From assembly GCA_001804565.1 (NCBI GenBank), contig MHAC01000084.1:49787-82623 (forward strand): 32,837 nt of DNA. The letters run 5' to 3'. Under the pieces are notes generated by a model. That model saw only the letters and a program-made list of their open reading frames with translations. It made no database searches and was not told the origin of the DNA. Positions 1-7,812 of the stretch are shown piece after piece. The DNA comes from Ignavibacteria bacterium GWF2_33_9 (lineage in GTDB: Bacteria; Bacteroidota; Ignavibacteria; Kapaibacteriales; UBA2268). The position numbers and the translations under genes are program-made. The first letter of the stretch is position 1. Every line of letters starts with the position of its first letter.

Positions 1-585
1 CATTCCGGTTTTAATTGCAAACATTGTAAGGGTAATATCTGCAATGAAGGCATCTTCGTGTGCTAATCCTGTTAATGAATTCAATCCGCTGGGAATGTCA
101 ATTGCTATTTTCAAAGCATCAAGTTCATTGACCTTTTTTAATATCGGTACTACCAATCCTTGCAGATATTCGCTTCCGCCCACCCCAATAAGACTATCTA
201 TAATTAAATCTGCATTAAAATTAAACTGTTCAATATCATTATCATCTTTCAGATGATGAATATCCAATCCAATTTTTTCCAGGATTAAGAAATTGCTTAA
301 AGTTTCTGGAGACATTTTTTCTTTTGCACCAATCCAAGCAACCCTCACATGGTATAAATTACTTAGATGTCTTGCAGCTGCGAATCCGTCTCCTCCATTA
401 TTGCCACTTCCACAAATCAACAAAATTTCCGGATTTTCGATTTCGGAATCCAACAAGATTTCATCAATGATATCAGATACTGACCGAGCAGCATTTTCCA
501 TTAATATTTCACCTTTGATTCCATATTGATTAATTGCAATACTATCTGCATTTCTGATTTCTTCCGGAGTTAAGATGTATTTCAT
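1..585 (-). CDS. nnrE: NAD(P)H-hydrate epimerase (NnrE/YjeF N-terminal domain), C-terminal part runs off the left edge
   Basis: Reverse-strand reading from ATG (complement of 583-585) gives MKYILTPEEIRNADSIAINQYGIKGEILMENAARSV...LLICGSGNNGGDGFAAARHL...ADLIIDSLIGVG...AIDIPSGLNSLTG..., open to position 1. Not in the ORF track, probably because the stop lies outside the window. Confidence 0.9.
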   Translation of the reverse strand, partial: MKYILTPEEIRNADSIAINQYGIKGEILMENAARSVSDIIDEILLDSEIENPEILLICGSGNNGGDGFAAARHLSNLYHVRVAWIGAKEKMSPETLSNFLILEKIGLDIHHLKDDNDIEQFNFNADLIIDSLIGVGGSEYLQGLVVPILKKVNELDALKIAIDIPSGLNSLTGLAHEDAFIADITLTMFAIKTGM

Positions 586-695
586 ATTTATACCGAATTT
601 TAAAAAAAATAATATTCGCAAAATTAAAAATAATTGTTAATTTATATTAAAATTAATGAATTTTAAACAAAATTCCTTTCAAATCGTAAATTATA

Positions 696-2819
696 TTGAT
701 GTTTGATAAAAATGAAATATTAGAGATTTTTCAATCGAAAAAATTCATTCTATATTCTTCTATAAGCGTTTTAACTGTGAAATTGCTTGGCGATTTCCTT
801 TTATCATACTTCTTCGGGACTGTTAGTTTCGAGGATAATTTATTATGGAAACTTGTTACCACAGCACTTCTGGGAGTTTTCGGTTTCTCATATCTCAATG
901 AAATTCTAAAGAACAGATTAGTAAAATACAAAAACAAGTTTTTACAGAAGTATCCTGATGATTTACTGAAACTCACAATATATTACTTTATTGGAATAGT
1001 CCTTTCATATTTTATCAGCAATATGGAACATTTACTAAAGTCTAGTGAATATCCATTTTTTAATTTAATTCAAGTTTTTGGCTGGTATTATGTTTTAGGT
1101 GCTTTTTGGGTAATTACTTTTTTCATTAAATGGGTTGATGATTTAAAAAACAAGAGGACAAAAAGTTTTAAGATAATTTTTCTTTCTGTATTTATAATTA
1201 TCGGACTCAATGTATTTGTAGTAAATGTGCTGAATTATTATCTTGATTTTTCCATAATGAAAGATGTTTTTGACGTATTTATCATTTTGGGATTTATAGT
1301 AGTTGGTTTTTCTGCATTCATTCTTCCTTTTGATAAAAACTGGATGTTGATATATAACACTGAGCAGAAGCATAAAATTCAATTATGGTCTTTCTTGTTT
1401 ACCATAACTGTATTTACAACTTACATCTTATTGTCAAATAATTCCGGAGCCAAAAATTCCATAGATTGGATTTTTCCAAATGTTTCTCATTTAATAGTAT
1501 ATCCCACATTTGTTCTTACTCTTTTTACATTAAGAGTATTTTTTGTAAGTTTTAGTAGAAATAAACAAAAATATTTGGATTTTCAGAGAGAAAAATTCGA
1601 TTTCCTTTCCAAAATCAACAATTTGATTTCAGAATCAATAAATTCAGAAAAATCAATGATTATCCGTGATGCAATGGAAATCATCATCCCCACTTTTCAT
1701 ATTAATTATGCATGGGTAGAAAATTATAATACTTCTTTTGCAATTACTTTTGAATACAATATGAATGAGAAATTTATCCATGATATAAGAACTGATGATT
1801 CATTCCGTGATAAGGTATTTGAATTAAATAGAATTGCATATTTTGCTTCAGACAATGAATTATTAGAGTATTTTACTACTCAAAAATTCAGTGGTTCATT
1901 GATTGTTATTCCTGTGTTCGAAAGGAAGAATAGAGTAAGTACTATATTCCTTGGTAAAATGATGGATTTCGGATTCAAGAATGATGAATTTGAAATGCTG
2001 AATACTTTTTCTACGAATTACAGATTAGCTTTGGAAAATTCGATATTAGTGAAAGATTCATTGCAAAAGCAAAGATATGAATTTGAATTGCAAATAGCAA
2101 AAGGGATTCAAAACATAATAATTCCGCAGCAAATAGCAGATATTCCTAATTACTCTATTGCAGGTATATCTATTCCTGCTCATGAATTGGGAGGTGATTA
2201 TTATGACCTTGTTTATTTGAAAGGTGATCGACCAACCTTATTGATTGCAGATGTTTCAGGGAAAAGTATCAATGCTGCTCTCTACCTTTCTCAATTGAAG
2301 GGTATTGTGATGTCAATAAGTAAATACGTGGAAACTCCTTTGGAATTTGTGAAAGAATTGAATAATCTTTTGCATCTTTATACAGAAAAGCATATTTTTA
2401 TTACCTTATCTGCAATAACTTTAGAAAACAACAAAGGTTTGATCAAATACGTAAGAGCAGGGCATTCCCCGTTATTAGTGAAAAACAAAAATGAAATTAA
2501 TGAATATACTCCACAGGGAATTGCTTTGGGTGTGACTTCCAAAGCATTATTCGACCGAAATTGCTGCGAGGTAGAAATTCAATTGCAAAAAGGAGATATA
2601 TGCTTTACTTTCACAGACGGCTTTGATGAATTAAGAAATGCAAATAATCTGGAATTCGGCAAAGAGAAAATATGTAACTTATTATTGAACTCTGAACCGA
2701 AAAAGGCACAGGATTTGATAGATGTTTCCATGGCAGAAATCGTAAAATTTGTTAATGGAAATATGTTTCATGATGATTTAACTTTACTCTCATTAATTTA
2801 TACTGGAGAAAATGAGTAA
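696..2819 (+). CDS. Membrane-bound PP2C/SpoIIE-family serine phosphatase (RsbU-like) with about 8 N-terminal TM segments and a GAF-like middle region
   Basis: Hydrophobic segments over roughly the first 290 aa; C-terminal PP2C/SpoIIE motifs IPAHELGGDYYDLVYL, LLIADVSGKSINAALYLSQLKG, YVRAGHSPLLV, FTFTDGFDELRNA, FHDDLTLL. Confidence 0.9.
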   Translation: MMFDKNEILEIFQSKKFILYSSISVLTVKLLGDFLLSYFFGTVSFEDNLLWKLVTTALLGVFGFSYLNEILKNRLVKYKNKFLQKYPDDLLKLTIYYFIGIVLSYFISNMEHLLKSSEYPFFNLIQVFGWYYVLGAFWVITFFIKWVDDLKNKRTKSFKIIFLSVFIIIGLNVFVVNVLNYYLDFSIMKDVFDVFIILGFIVVGFSAFILPFDKNWMLIYNTEQKHKIQLWSFLFTITVFTTYILLSNNSGAKNSIDWIFPNVSHLIVYPTFVLTLFTLRVFFVSFSRNKQKYLDFQREKFDFLSKINNLISESINSEKSMIIRDAMEIIIPTFHINYAWVENYNTSFAITFEYNMNEKFIHDIRTDDSFRDKVFELNRIAYFASDNELLEYFTTQKFSGSLIVIPVFERKNRVSTIFLGKMMDFGFKNDEFEMLNTFSTNYRLALENSILVKDSLQKQRYEFELQIAKGIQNIIIPQQIADIPNYSIAGISIPAHELGGDYYDLVYLKGDRPTLLIADVSGKSINAALYLSQLKGIVMSISKYVETPLEFVKELNNLLHLYTEKHIFITLSAITLENNKGLIKYVRAGHSPLLVKNKNEINEYTPQGIALGVTSKALFDRNCCEVEIQLQKGDICFTFTDGFDELRNANNLEFGKEKICNLLLNSEPKKAQDLIDVSMAEIVKFVNGNMFHDDLTLLSLIYTGENE

Positions 2820-3182
2820 ATGGACAATATTCAAATAAAATTTAAGATTGAAAATCTTTCTGAAGAAAACGTGCATACTTTGTCTCTTGCGGGATACTTA
2901 GATGCCCATACTGCTCCGGATCTGGAAACTGCAATTCAGGAGGCTATTACTTCTGGAAATCATAATATACTGATTGATTTCGAGAAATTAGACTATATTA
3001 GCAGTGCAGGATTTGGAGTGTTTATGGAATTTATCGAAGATATTCGTTCAAAAGGCGGAGATATGAAAATGACTGGTATGAATTCCAAAATCAAAGGACT
3101 GTTCGATTTGTTGGGCTTCAATTTACTATTTGATATTAACGATGATAAAAATACTTTACTGAATAAATTTAAGAATGATTGA
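2820..3182 (+). CDS. STAS-domain anti-anti-sigma factor (SpoIIAA/RsbV family)
   Basis: SLAGYLDAHTAPDLETAIQEAI...NILIDFEKLDYISSAGFGVFMEF, with a phosphorylatable-Ser type motif. Its ATG directly follows the TAA of the upstream phosphatase. Confidence 0.9.
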   Translation: MDNIQIKFKIENLSEENVHTLSLAGYLDAHTAPDLETAIQEAITSGNHNILIDFEKLDYISSAGFGVFMEFIEDIRSKGGDMKMTGMNSKIKGLFDLLGFNLLFDINDDKNTLLNKFKND

Positions 3183-3630
3183 TCAAGAAAATATAGAACC
3201 TGAAAAAATATGCATCAATGCAATTACGGATGAATTAGCAAAAGTTCGTGAATTAGTTGAAATGCATATTCAGGAAATGGGTTTTTCTGAGGAAAAGCAG
3301 TTTTCCATTAAATTAGTCATTGATGAAATTTGCTCCAATATCATCAAACATTCTTATACAACTGTACAAAAGCCTGAAGATGATTATCTCAAAATCTGTA
3401 TAGAAATTCAAAAAGAAGTTAATAAACTTATTGTAAAAATATTTGATCAGGGCCCTCCTTTCAATCCTGTGGAATATCACTCGCAGGAATTGTCAGAAAA
3501 AATCAAACATCCCCATAAAGGTGGATTGGGTATCACTCTTGTCAAGTTACTCTCCGATAATCTTTCTTATTCTCGTCTGGATTCAGATCCACAGTCAAAT
3601 TTACTGGAAATTACTTTTTTCAAAAATTAA
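3175..3630 (+). CDS. Anti-sigma regulatory serine kinase (RsbW/SpoIIAB-like HATPase_c)
   Basis: KLVIDEICSNIIKHSY (N-box), IFDQGPPFNP, HKGGLGITLVKLLSD (G-box); overlaps the STAS gene by 8 nt. Confidence 0.88.
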   Translation: MIDQENIEPEKICINAITDELAKVRELVEMHIQEMGFSEEKQFSIKLVIDEICSNIIKHSYTTVQKPEDDYLKICIEIQKEVNKLIVKIFDQGPPFNPVEYHSQELSEKIKHPHKGGLGITLVKLLSDNLSYSRLDSDPQSNLLEITFFKN

Positions 3631-3710
3631 TTTTATTGCATTCACTACCAGCCATGTAATTAATTATCACGCTTTTCGTATATATTATACAATATATTGA
3701 ACATTTTAGT

Positions 3711-3718
3711 TAATTTTG
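3711..3718 (+). promoter_or_regulatory. Candidate Bacteroidota-type -7 element TAATTTTG upstream of ccmC
   Basis: Matches TAnnTTTG, 21 nt before the ccmC ATG; no convincing -33 TTTG box at the expected spacing. Confidence 0.3.
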
Positions 3719-3739
3719 AAATTAAACTGAATTGCATTT

Positions 3740-4732
3740 ATGAAAGGAATGATAATTGGCATTAGTGTTATTTTGGGAATAATCATTGGGATTTTTCCAT
3801 CATTAACCAAACCCAAACCAAATTGGTGGAAAGCAATGGTATCGGTGCTTTTCATTATAAATCTAATAATGATAATAACACCTGATTTAGTGTCAAATCT
3901 GAATTATGTGAATTATCTTGCAGTGAATGATATTGAAGAACAAGTGCTGATTGACCCTTCAGAAGGAACAATCACACAGAATGAAGATTCATATAGTATC
4001 ACTCCATTAAAATATCCTGTTTTGAAAAGTCAGGAAAATTCTAAGATTGAAGGTAAATTGCTGAAAATAAAGTATAATGGAAAATTGCAGGCTTTTGAAA
4101 TAATGGGCTTAGAAAATCCTTCGATTATTCCGTTGCAATATCCAATGATTGTGGAATTGAAGGAAAGAATTAAAATCATGGTATTGCACGTACCTGTCGC
4201 CTGGACTGCAGTTTTGGCTTACTTATTTTCAATGATCTTTTCAGTAATGTATCTGAAAAAACGTGAATATAAATATGATATTTATGCAAATTCGGCTGCA
4301 GGAGTAGGCGTGATTCTAACCATACTTGCAACTGTTACAGGTATGATATGGGCAAAATTCAATTGGGGTAGTTATTGGAATTGGGATCCTCGTGAGACAT
4401 CCATTTTCGTACTTTTGCTAATTTATTTTGCATATTTCGGATTGAGACAATCAATAGAAAATCCTGATACTCGCTCCAGACTTTCGGCTGTATATTCAAT
4501 AATCGCATTCGTTACAGTTCCATTTTTCATCTTTATATTGCCGAGAATTTCAAGTGGATTGCATCCTGGAGCAAGCGGAGAAAACACTGCAGGACCGGTT
4601 TTGGGTGGAGGTACAGAAATGTTGAATCCTAATCTAGGATTAACATTCGGTTTTTCAATGTTTTGCTTTTCACTGCTCTTTTTCTGGATGTTCAATCTGA
4701 AAGTGAGAACTGAAATTTTGGATAACAAGTAA
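3740..4732 (+). CDS. ccmC: Cytochrome c maturation protein CcmC (heme-handling WWD-domain protein) with an N-terminal extension
   Basis: WWD motif region WGSYWNWDPRETSIFVLLLIYFAYFGLR, multiple TM segments, followed by ccmD/E/F. About 145 aa precede the usual CcmC core. Confidence 0.88.
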   Translation: MKGMIIGISVILGIIIGIFPSLTKPKPNWWKAMVSVLFIINLIMIITPDLVSNLNYVNYLAVNDIEEQVLIDPSEGTITQNEDSYSITPLKYPVLKSQENSKIEGKLLKIKYNGKLQAFEIMGLENPSIIPLQYPMIVELKERIKIMVLHVPVAWTAVLAYLFSMIFSVMYLKKREYKYDIYANSAAGVGVILTILATVTGMIWAKFNWGSYWNWDPRETSIFVLLLIYFAYFGLRQSIENPDTRSRLSAVYSIIAFVTVPFFIFILPRISSGLHPGASGENTAGPVLGGGTEMLNPNLGLTFGFSMFCFSLLFFWMFNLKVRTEILDNK

Positions 4733-4742
4733 TTATTTTTGA

Positions 4743-4766
4743 AAATAAATAAATAAATAAATAAAT
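4743..4766. repeat. Tetranucleotide tandem repeat (AAAT)x6 abutting the ccmD start codon
   Basis: AAATAAATAAATAAATAAATAAAT at 4743-4766, directly followed by ATG at 4767. Confidence 0.95.
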
Positions 4767-4922
4767 ATGACATTCTTAGAACAAAACACACTATACATAG
4801 TCCTTATCATCTCTTTGATGATTTGGTTAGGAATAGTTTTTTATCTTTACAGAATTGACAGTAAAGTTTCCAAACTCGAAAAACTATTCAATGAATCAAA
4901 TATTGATGAAGTTGATGAATAA
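4767..4922 (+). CDS. ccmD: CcmD-like small single-TM protein (51 aa), missed by the ORF track
   Basis: Manual translation: MTFLEQNTLYIVLIISLMIWLGIVFYLYRIDSKVSKLEKLFNESNIDEVDE*. One TM helix followed by a charged tail, located between ccmC and ccmE. Confidence 0.75.
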   Translation: MTFLEQNTLYIVLIISLMIWLGIVFYLYRIDSKVSKLEKLFNESNIDEVDE

Positions 4923-4983
4923 TCATTTGCTTTTGCAATGATTTAATGTGTTAATTCTCTCAATTTATTTTTCGGAAATTACT

Positions 4984-4991
4984 TAATTTTG
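4984..4991 (+). promoter_or_regulatory. Candidate -7 element TAATTTTG in the ccmD-ccmE intergenic region
   Basis: Matches TAnnTTTG about 70 nt upstream of the ccmE ATG; -33 element not evident. Confidence 0.3.
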
Positions 4992-5060
4992 AAGATTGTA
5001 TTTTTTACAATCCAAGTATAATTATTAAAATTGAACAATAACTAAAAAAGAGGATATAAA

Positions 5061-5459
5061 ATGAAATTAAAATATATCATAATCGGAGTGATTGCCATTG
5101 GCTTCCTTGGCCTGGCATACTATTCATTCGATTCGAATAAAATTGATTATTCCGATTTTGAATCCGCCAGAGAATCACTGAAAACTGTTCAGGTAATTGG
5201 TAAAGTGGATAAAACACAGAATGTATCTTACGATTCTGACGACAATGTGCTGACTTTCGCACTTATTGATGAATTGAACACAACTGAGATGATTACATTC
5301 AACGGACCAAAGCCAAACAATTTTGATATGGCACCAATGGTTGTAGTTAAAGGTAGATACGAAGAAGGGAAATTTATTGCAAAAGACATTATGACAAAAT
5401 GCCCTTCAAAATACGAAGGAGATGGTAATGATGTCAAGAAAAACAATGGAGAAATTTAA
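5061..5459 (+). CDS. ccmE: Cytochrome c maturation heme chaperone CcmE, CxxxY variant
   Basis: N-terminal TM anchor, OB-fold-like CcmE body (VQVIGKVDKTQ...LTFALIDELN...ITFNGPKPNNFDMAPMVVVKGRYEEGKFIAKDIMTKCPSKYEG), located just before ccmF. CPSKY sits where HxxxY is expected. Confidence 0.88.
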   Translation: MKLKYIIIGVIAIGFLGLAYYSFDSNKIDYSDFESARESLKTVQVIGKVDKTQNVSYDSDDNVLTFALIDELNTTEMITFNGPKPNNFDMAPMVVVKGRYEEGKFIAKDIMTKCPSKYEGDGNDVKKNNGEI

Positions 5460-7744
5460 TGATTGGTGAAATAACTGTTTGGTTGAGTTTTGCTCTTTCT
5501 GTCTTATTCACAATCCTCTTTTTTGCTGCAGATAAAAAAGGAGGAAGATTGAGTGAATTTACTCGCATTTTTTATTATACAATGCCGGGCGTTTTATTGA
5601 TTGCTTCGATATACTTAATGTATAATATTCTGACTCATAATTACACATTCACATATATTTGGTCCTATTCAAATAATTACTTACCTACTCATATTTTGTT
5701 AACCTCATTTTTCTCGGGACAGGAAGGTTCATTTCTGCTCTGGGCATTGCTGGTAGCATTTTTCTCATTATTTGTGAGAAGATTTGCAAGAAAATATGGA
5801 TATGAAAATTTAGTGATGGCATTTTTCAGTTTAACATTAGTTTTTATAACATTTATGCTTATTCTGAAAAGTCCGTTTACCAAAATTTGGGAGAGTTTTC
5901 CAGATCAGGTAAGCGCCGGATATATGCCTCCTGACGGAAGAGGTTTGAATCCTATTTTAGAGAATTTCTGGAATATGATACATCCTCCGATTTTATTCAT
6001 TGGCTATGCTGCAATGTCAGTTCCATTTGTATTTGCAATTGCGGGTTTAATCAAAAAAGATTATCAGAATTGGATTAAAATATCGGCTCCTTGGACTTTA
6101 TTTGCAACCGGAATTTTAGGTCTAGGAATTATGCTTGGTGGATTTTGGTCGTACGAAACACTTGGTTGGGGAGGTTTCTGGGGTTGGGATCCAGTAGAAA
6201 ATGCTTCACTTATGCCATGGTTAATTGCTGCAGCTCTTGTGCATTCAATGCTTGTGCAGAAGAAATCAGGTACATTAGTGAAAACTAATTTTGCTCTCGC
6301 AATGCTCACTTTCATTTTTGTACTGCTATCTACTTTCCTCACTAGAAGCGGTATTCTTGGCGATATGTCAGTTCATTCATTTGGAGAACCGGGCAAACTA
6401 GCATATAATGTTTTACTCGGATTCTTACTTGTATTTTTATTCTTGAGTATAATCTTATTAATTGTACGAACCAAGGATATTAATTCCAAAATGGATAAAT
6501 CTGAAATGAACTTTAGTTCAAGAGAATTTTCGCTTTCACTTGGTATGATTGCTCTCACTCTAACAACGTTCATTGTTTTTATCGGAACAACTTTACCAAT
6601 TACATCAGAAATATTTTCTTCATCCAAATCATCAGTAGATATTTCATTTTATGATAAATGGAATTTGCCAATAGCAGCATTTATTATGATTTTGAATGGA
6701 TTGGCTTTCTATCAGAAATGGAAAAAATCAGATTGGTCAGAAATCATGAAGAAATTGATTTTGCCAATGATTATTGCACTGGCAGTTACAATTCTCATAA
6801 TAATACTCAAAATTGATAGATTTAGCTTAGCAGTTCTTGCTTTCACTGCAGTTTTCTCTCTTGTAGTTAATTTGCAGATGATTTTCAGAACAGTTGGTAA
6901 GTCATGGAAGAAAATTGGCAGCATGCTTTCGCATATTGGTATTGCCATGCTACTGCTGGGAGTTATATTTAGTGGTGCTTATTCCGAGAAACATACTTAT
7001 TCCCTGAAAGAGGGAGACTCTACAAAAGCATTTGGTTATAATGTCACTTATAAAGGGAAACACCAAATTGAAAAAGAATTGAAAGACCGTGAAAAATTCT
7101 TGCATATCCTCAATTTTGAAAAAGAGGGGAACAATGTAGAAGTTGGGTCCATTCTTTACTGGAGTGATTTTAACGATAGATCGCAGGTGTTCCTTGAACC
7201 CGGGATAAAAACCGGTTTGACACAGGATATTTACGTGTCTCCTGTTTCTTTCGATACAAAAGTGGATATTCCTGAAATAAAATTATTCAAAGGTATGCCG
7301 GAAAATATTCCACAGGACAAAGATGTAACAGTTACCTTGAATTCATATGACATGTCCAATGGTGAAAAAAGTCCTGAAGGTGAAATTCTATTTGGCTCTA
7401 TTATTCAATTTAATACACCAAAATATAAATATACTGATACAATCTATACCTGGTTAAATATGGCAACATTTGTCGGTATTCCAATTTGGTATGGAATAGA
7501 TTCAACCGATTATGAAATTGGTTTCAGCGGAATTGAAAATTCAATGCAAAGTCAAGGTGAAAATAAAGCTATAATGTTGATTAGACAAAAAGGTAGTGAA
7601 GAACCTGCAACTTATGATATTTTTACTTTCCAAATTGAATTGAAACCATATATGTATTTAGTGTGGATAGGATCAATCTTTATAGTGTTCGGATTATTCC
7701 TTGCAGTAACAAGATATCCTGGTAAAACTGAATTAAGTCAATAA
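5459..7744 (+). CDS. ccmF: Cytochrome c maturation protein CcmF (heme lyase component)
   Basis: WWD motif WGGFWGWDPVENASLMPWL, SFFSGQEGSFLLWALL, NMIHPPILFIGYAAMSVPF, FLTRSGILGDMSVHSF; start overlaps the ccmE stop by 1 nt. Confidence 0.95.
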   Translation: MIGEITVWLSFALSVLFTILFFAADKKGGRLSEFTRIFYYTMPGVLLIASIYLMYNILTHNYTFTYIWSYSNNYLPTHILLTSFFSGQEGSFLLWALLVAFFSLFVRRFARKYGYENLVMAFFSLTLVFITFMLILKSPFTKIWESFPDQVSAGYMPPDGRGLNPILENFWNMIHPPILFIGYAAMSVPFVFAIAGLIKKDYQNWIKISAPWTLFATGILGLGIMLGGFWSYETLGWGGFWGWDPVENASLMPWLIAAALVHSMLVQKKSGTLVKTNFALAMLTFIFVLLSTFLTRSGILGDMSVHSFGEPGKLAYNVLLGFLLVFLFLSIILLIVRTKDINSKMDKSEMNFSSREFSLSLGMIALTLTTFIVFIGTTLPITSEIFSSSKSSVDISFYDKWNLPIAAFIMILNGLAFYQKWKKSDWSEIMKKLILPMIIALAVTILIIILKIDRFSLAVLAFTAVFSLVVNLQMIFRTVGKSWKKIGSMLSHIGIAMLLLGVIFSGAYSEKHTYSLKEGDSTKAFGYNVTYKGKHQIEKELKDREKFLHILNFEKEGNNVEVGSILYWSDFNDRSQVFLEPGIKTGLTQDIYVSPVSFDTKVDIPEIKLFKGMPENIPQDKDVTVTLNSYDMSNGEKSPEGEILFGSIIQFNTPKYKYTDTIYTWLNMATFVGIPIWYGIDSTDYEIGFSGIENSMQSQGENKAIMLIRQKGSEEPATYDIFTFQIELKPYMYLVWIGSIFIVFGLFLAVTRYPGKTELSQ

Positions 7745-7761
7745 TTTTGATTTGAAATTAT

Positions 7762-7798
7762 AAAAAATGGCAGCTTAATTAGGCTGCCATTTTTTTTT
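7762..7798. terminator. Bidirectional intrinsic terminator between convergent ccmF and the M3 peptidase gene
   Basis: aaaaaATGGCAGC-ttaattag-GCTGCCATttttttt: 8-bp core stem flanked by A-tract and T-tract. Confidence 0.9.
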
Positions 7799-7812
7799 GA
7801 TTAGGTTATTTA

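Noticed and set aside
44-529. Plus-strand ORFs of 70 and 78 aa at the left edge
   Set aside because: Antisense to the clear NnrE reading frame.
4423-4791. 122-aa minus-strand ORF across the ccmC end and the ccmD start
   Set aside because: Antisense to the ccmC WWD region; its N-terminus reads through the AAAT repeat as low-complexity sequence.
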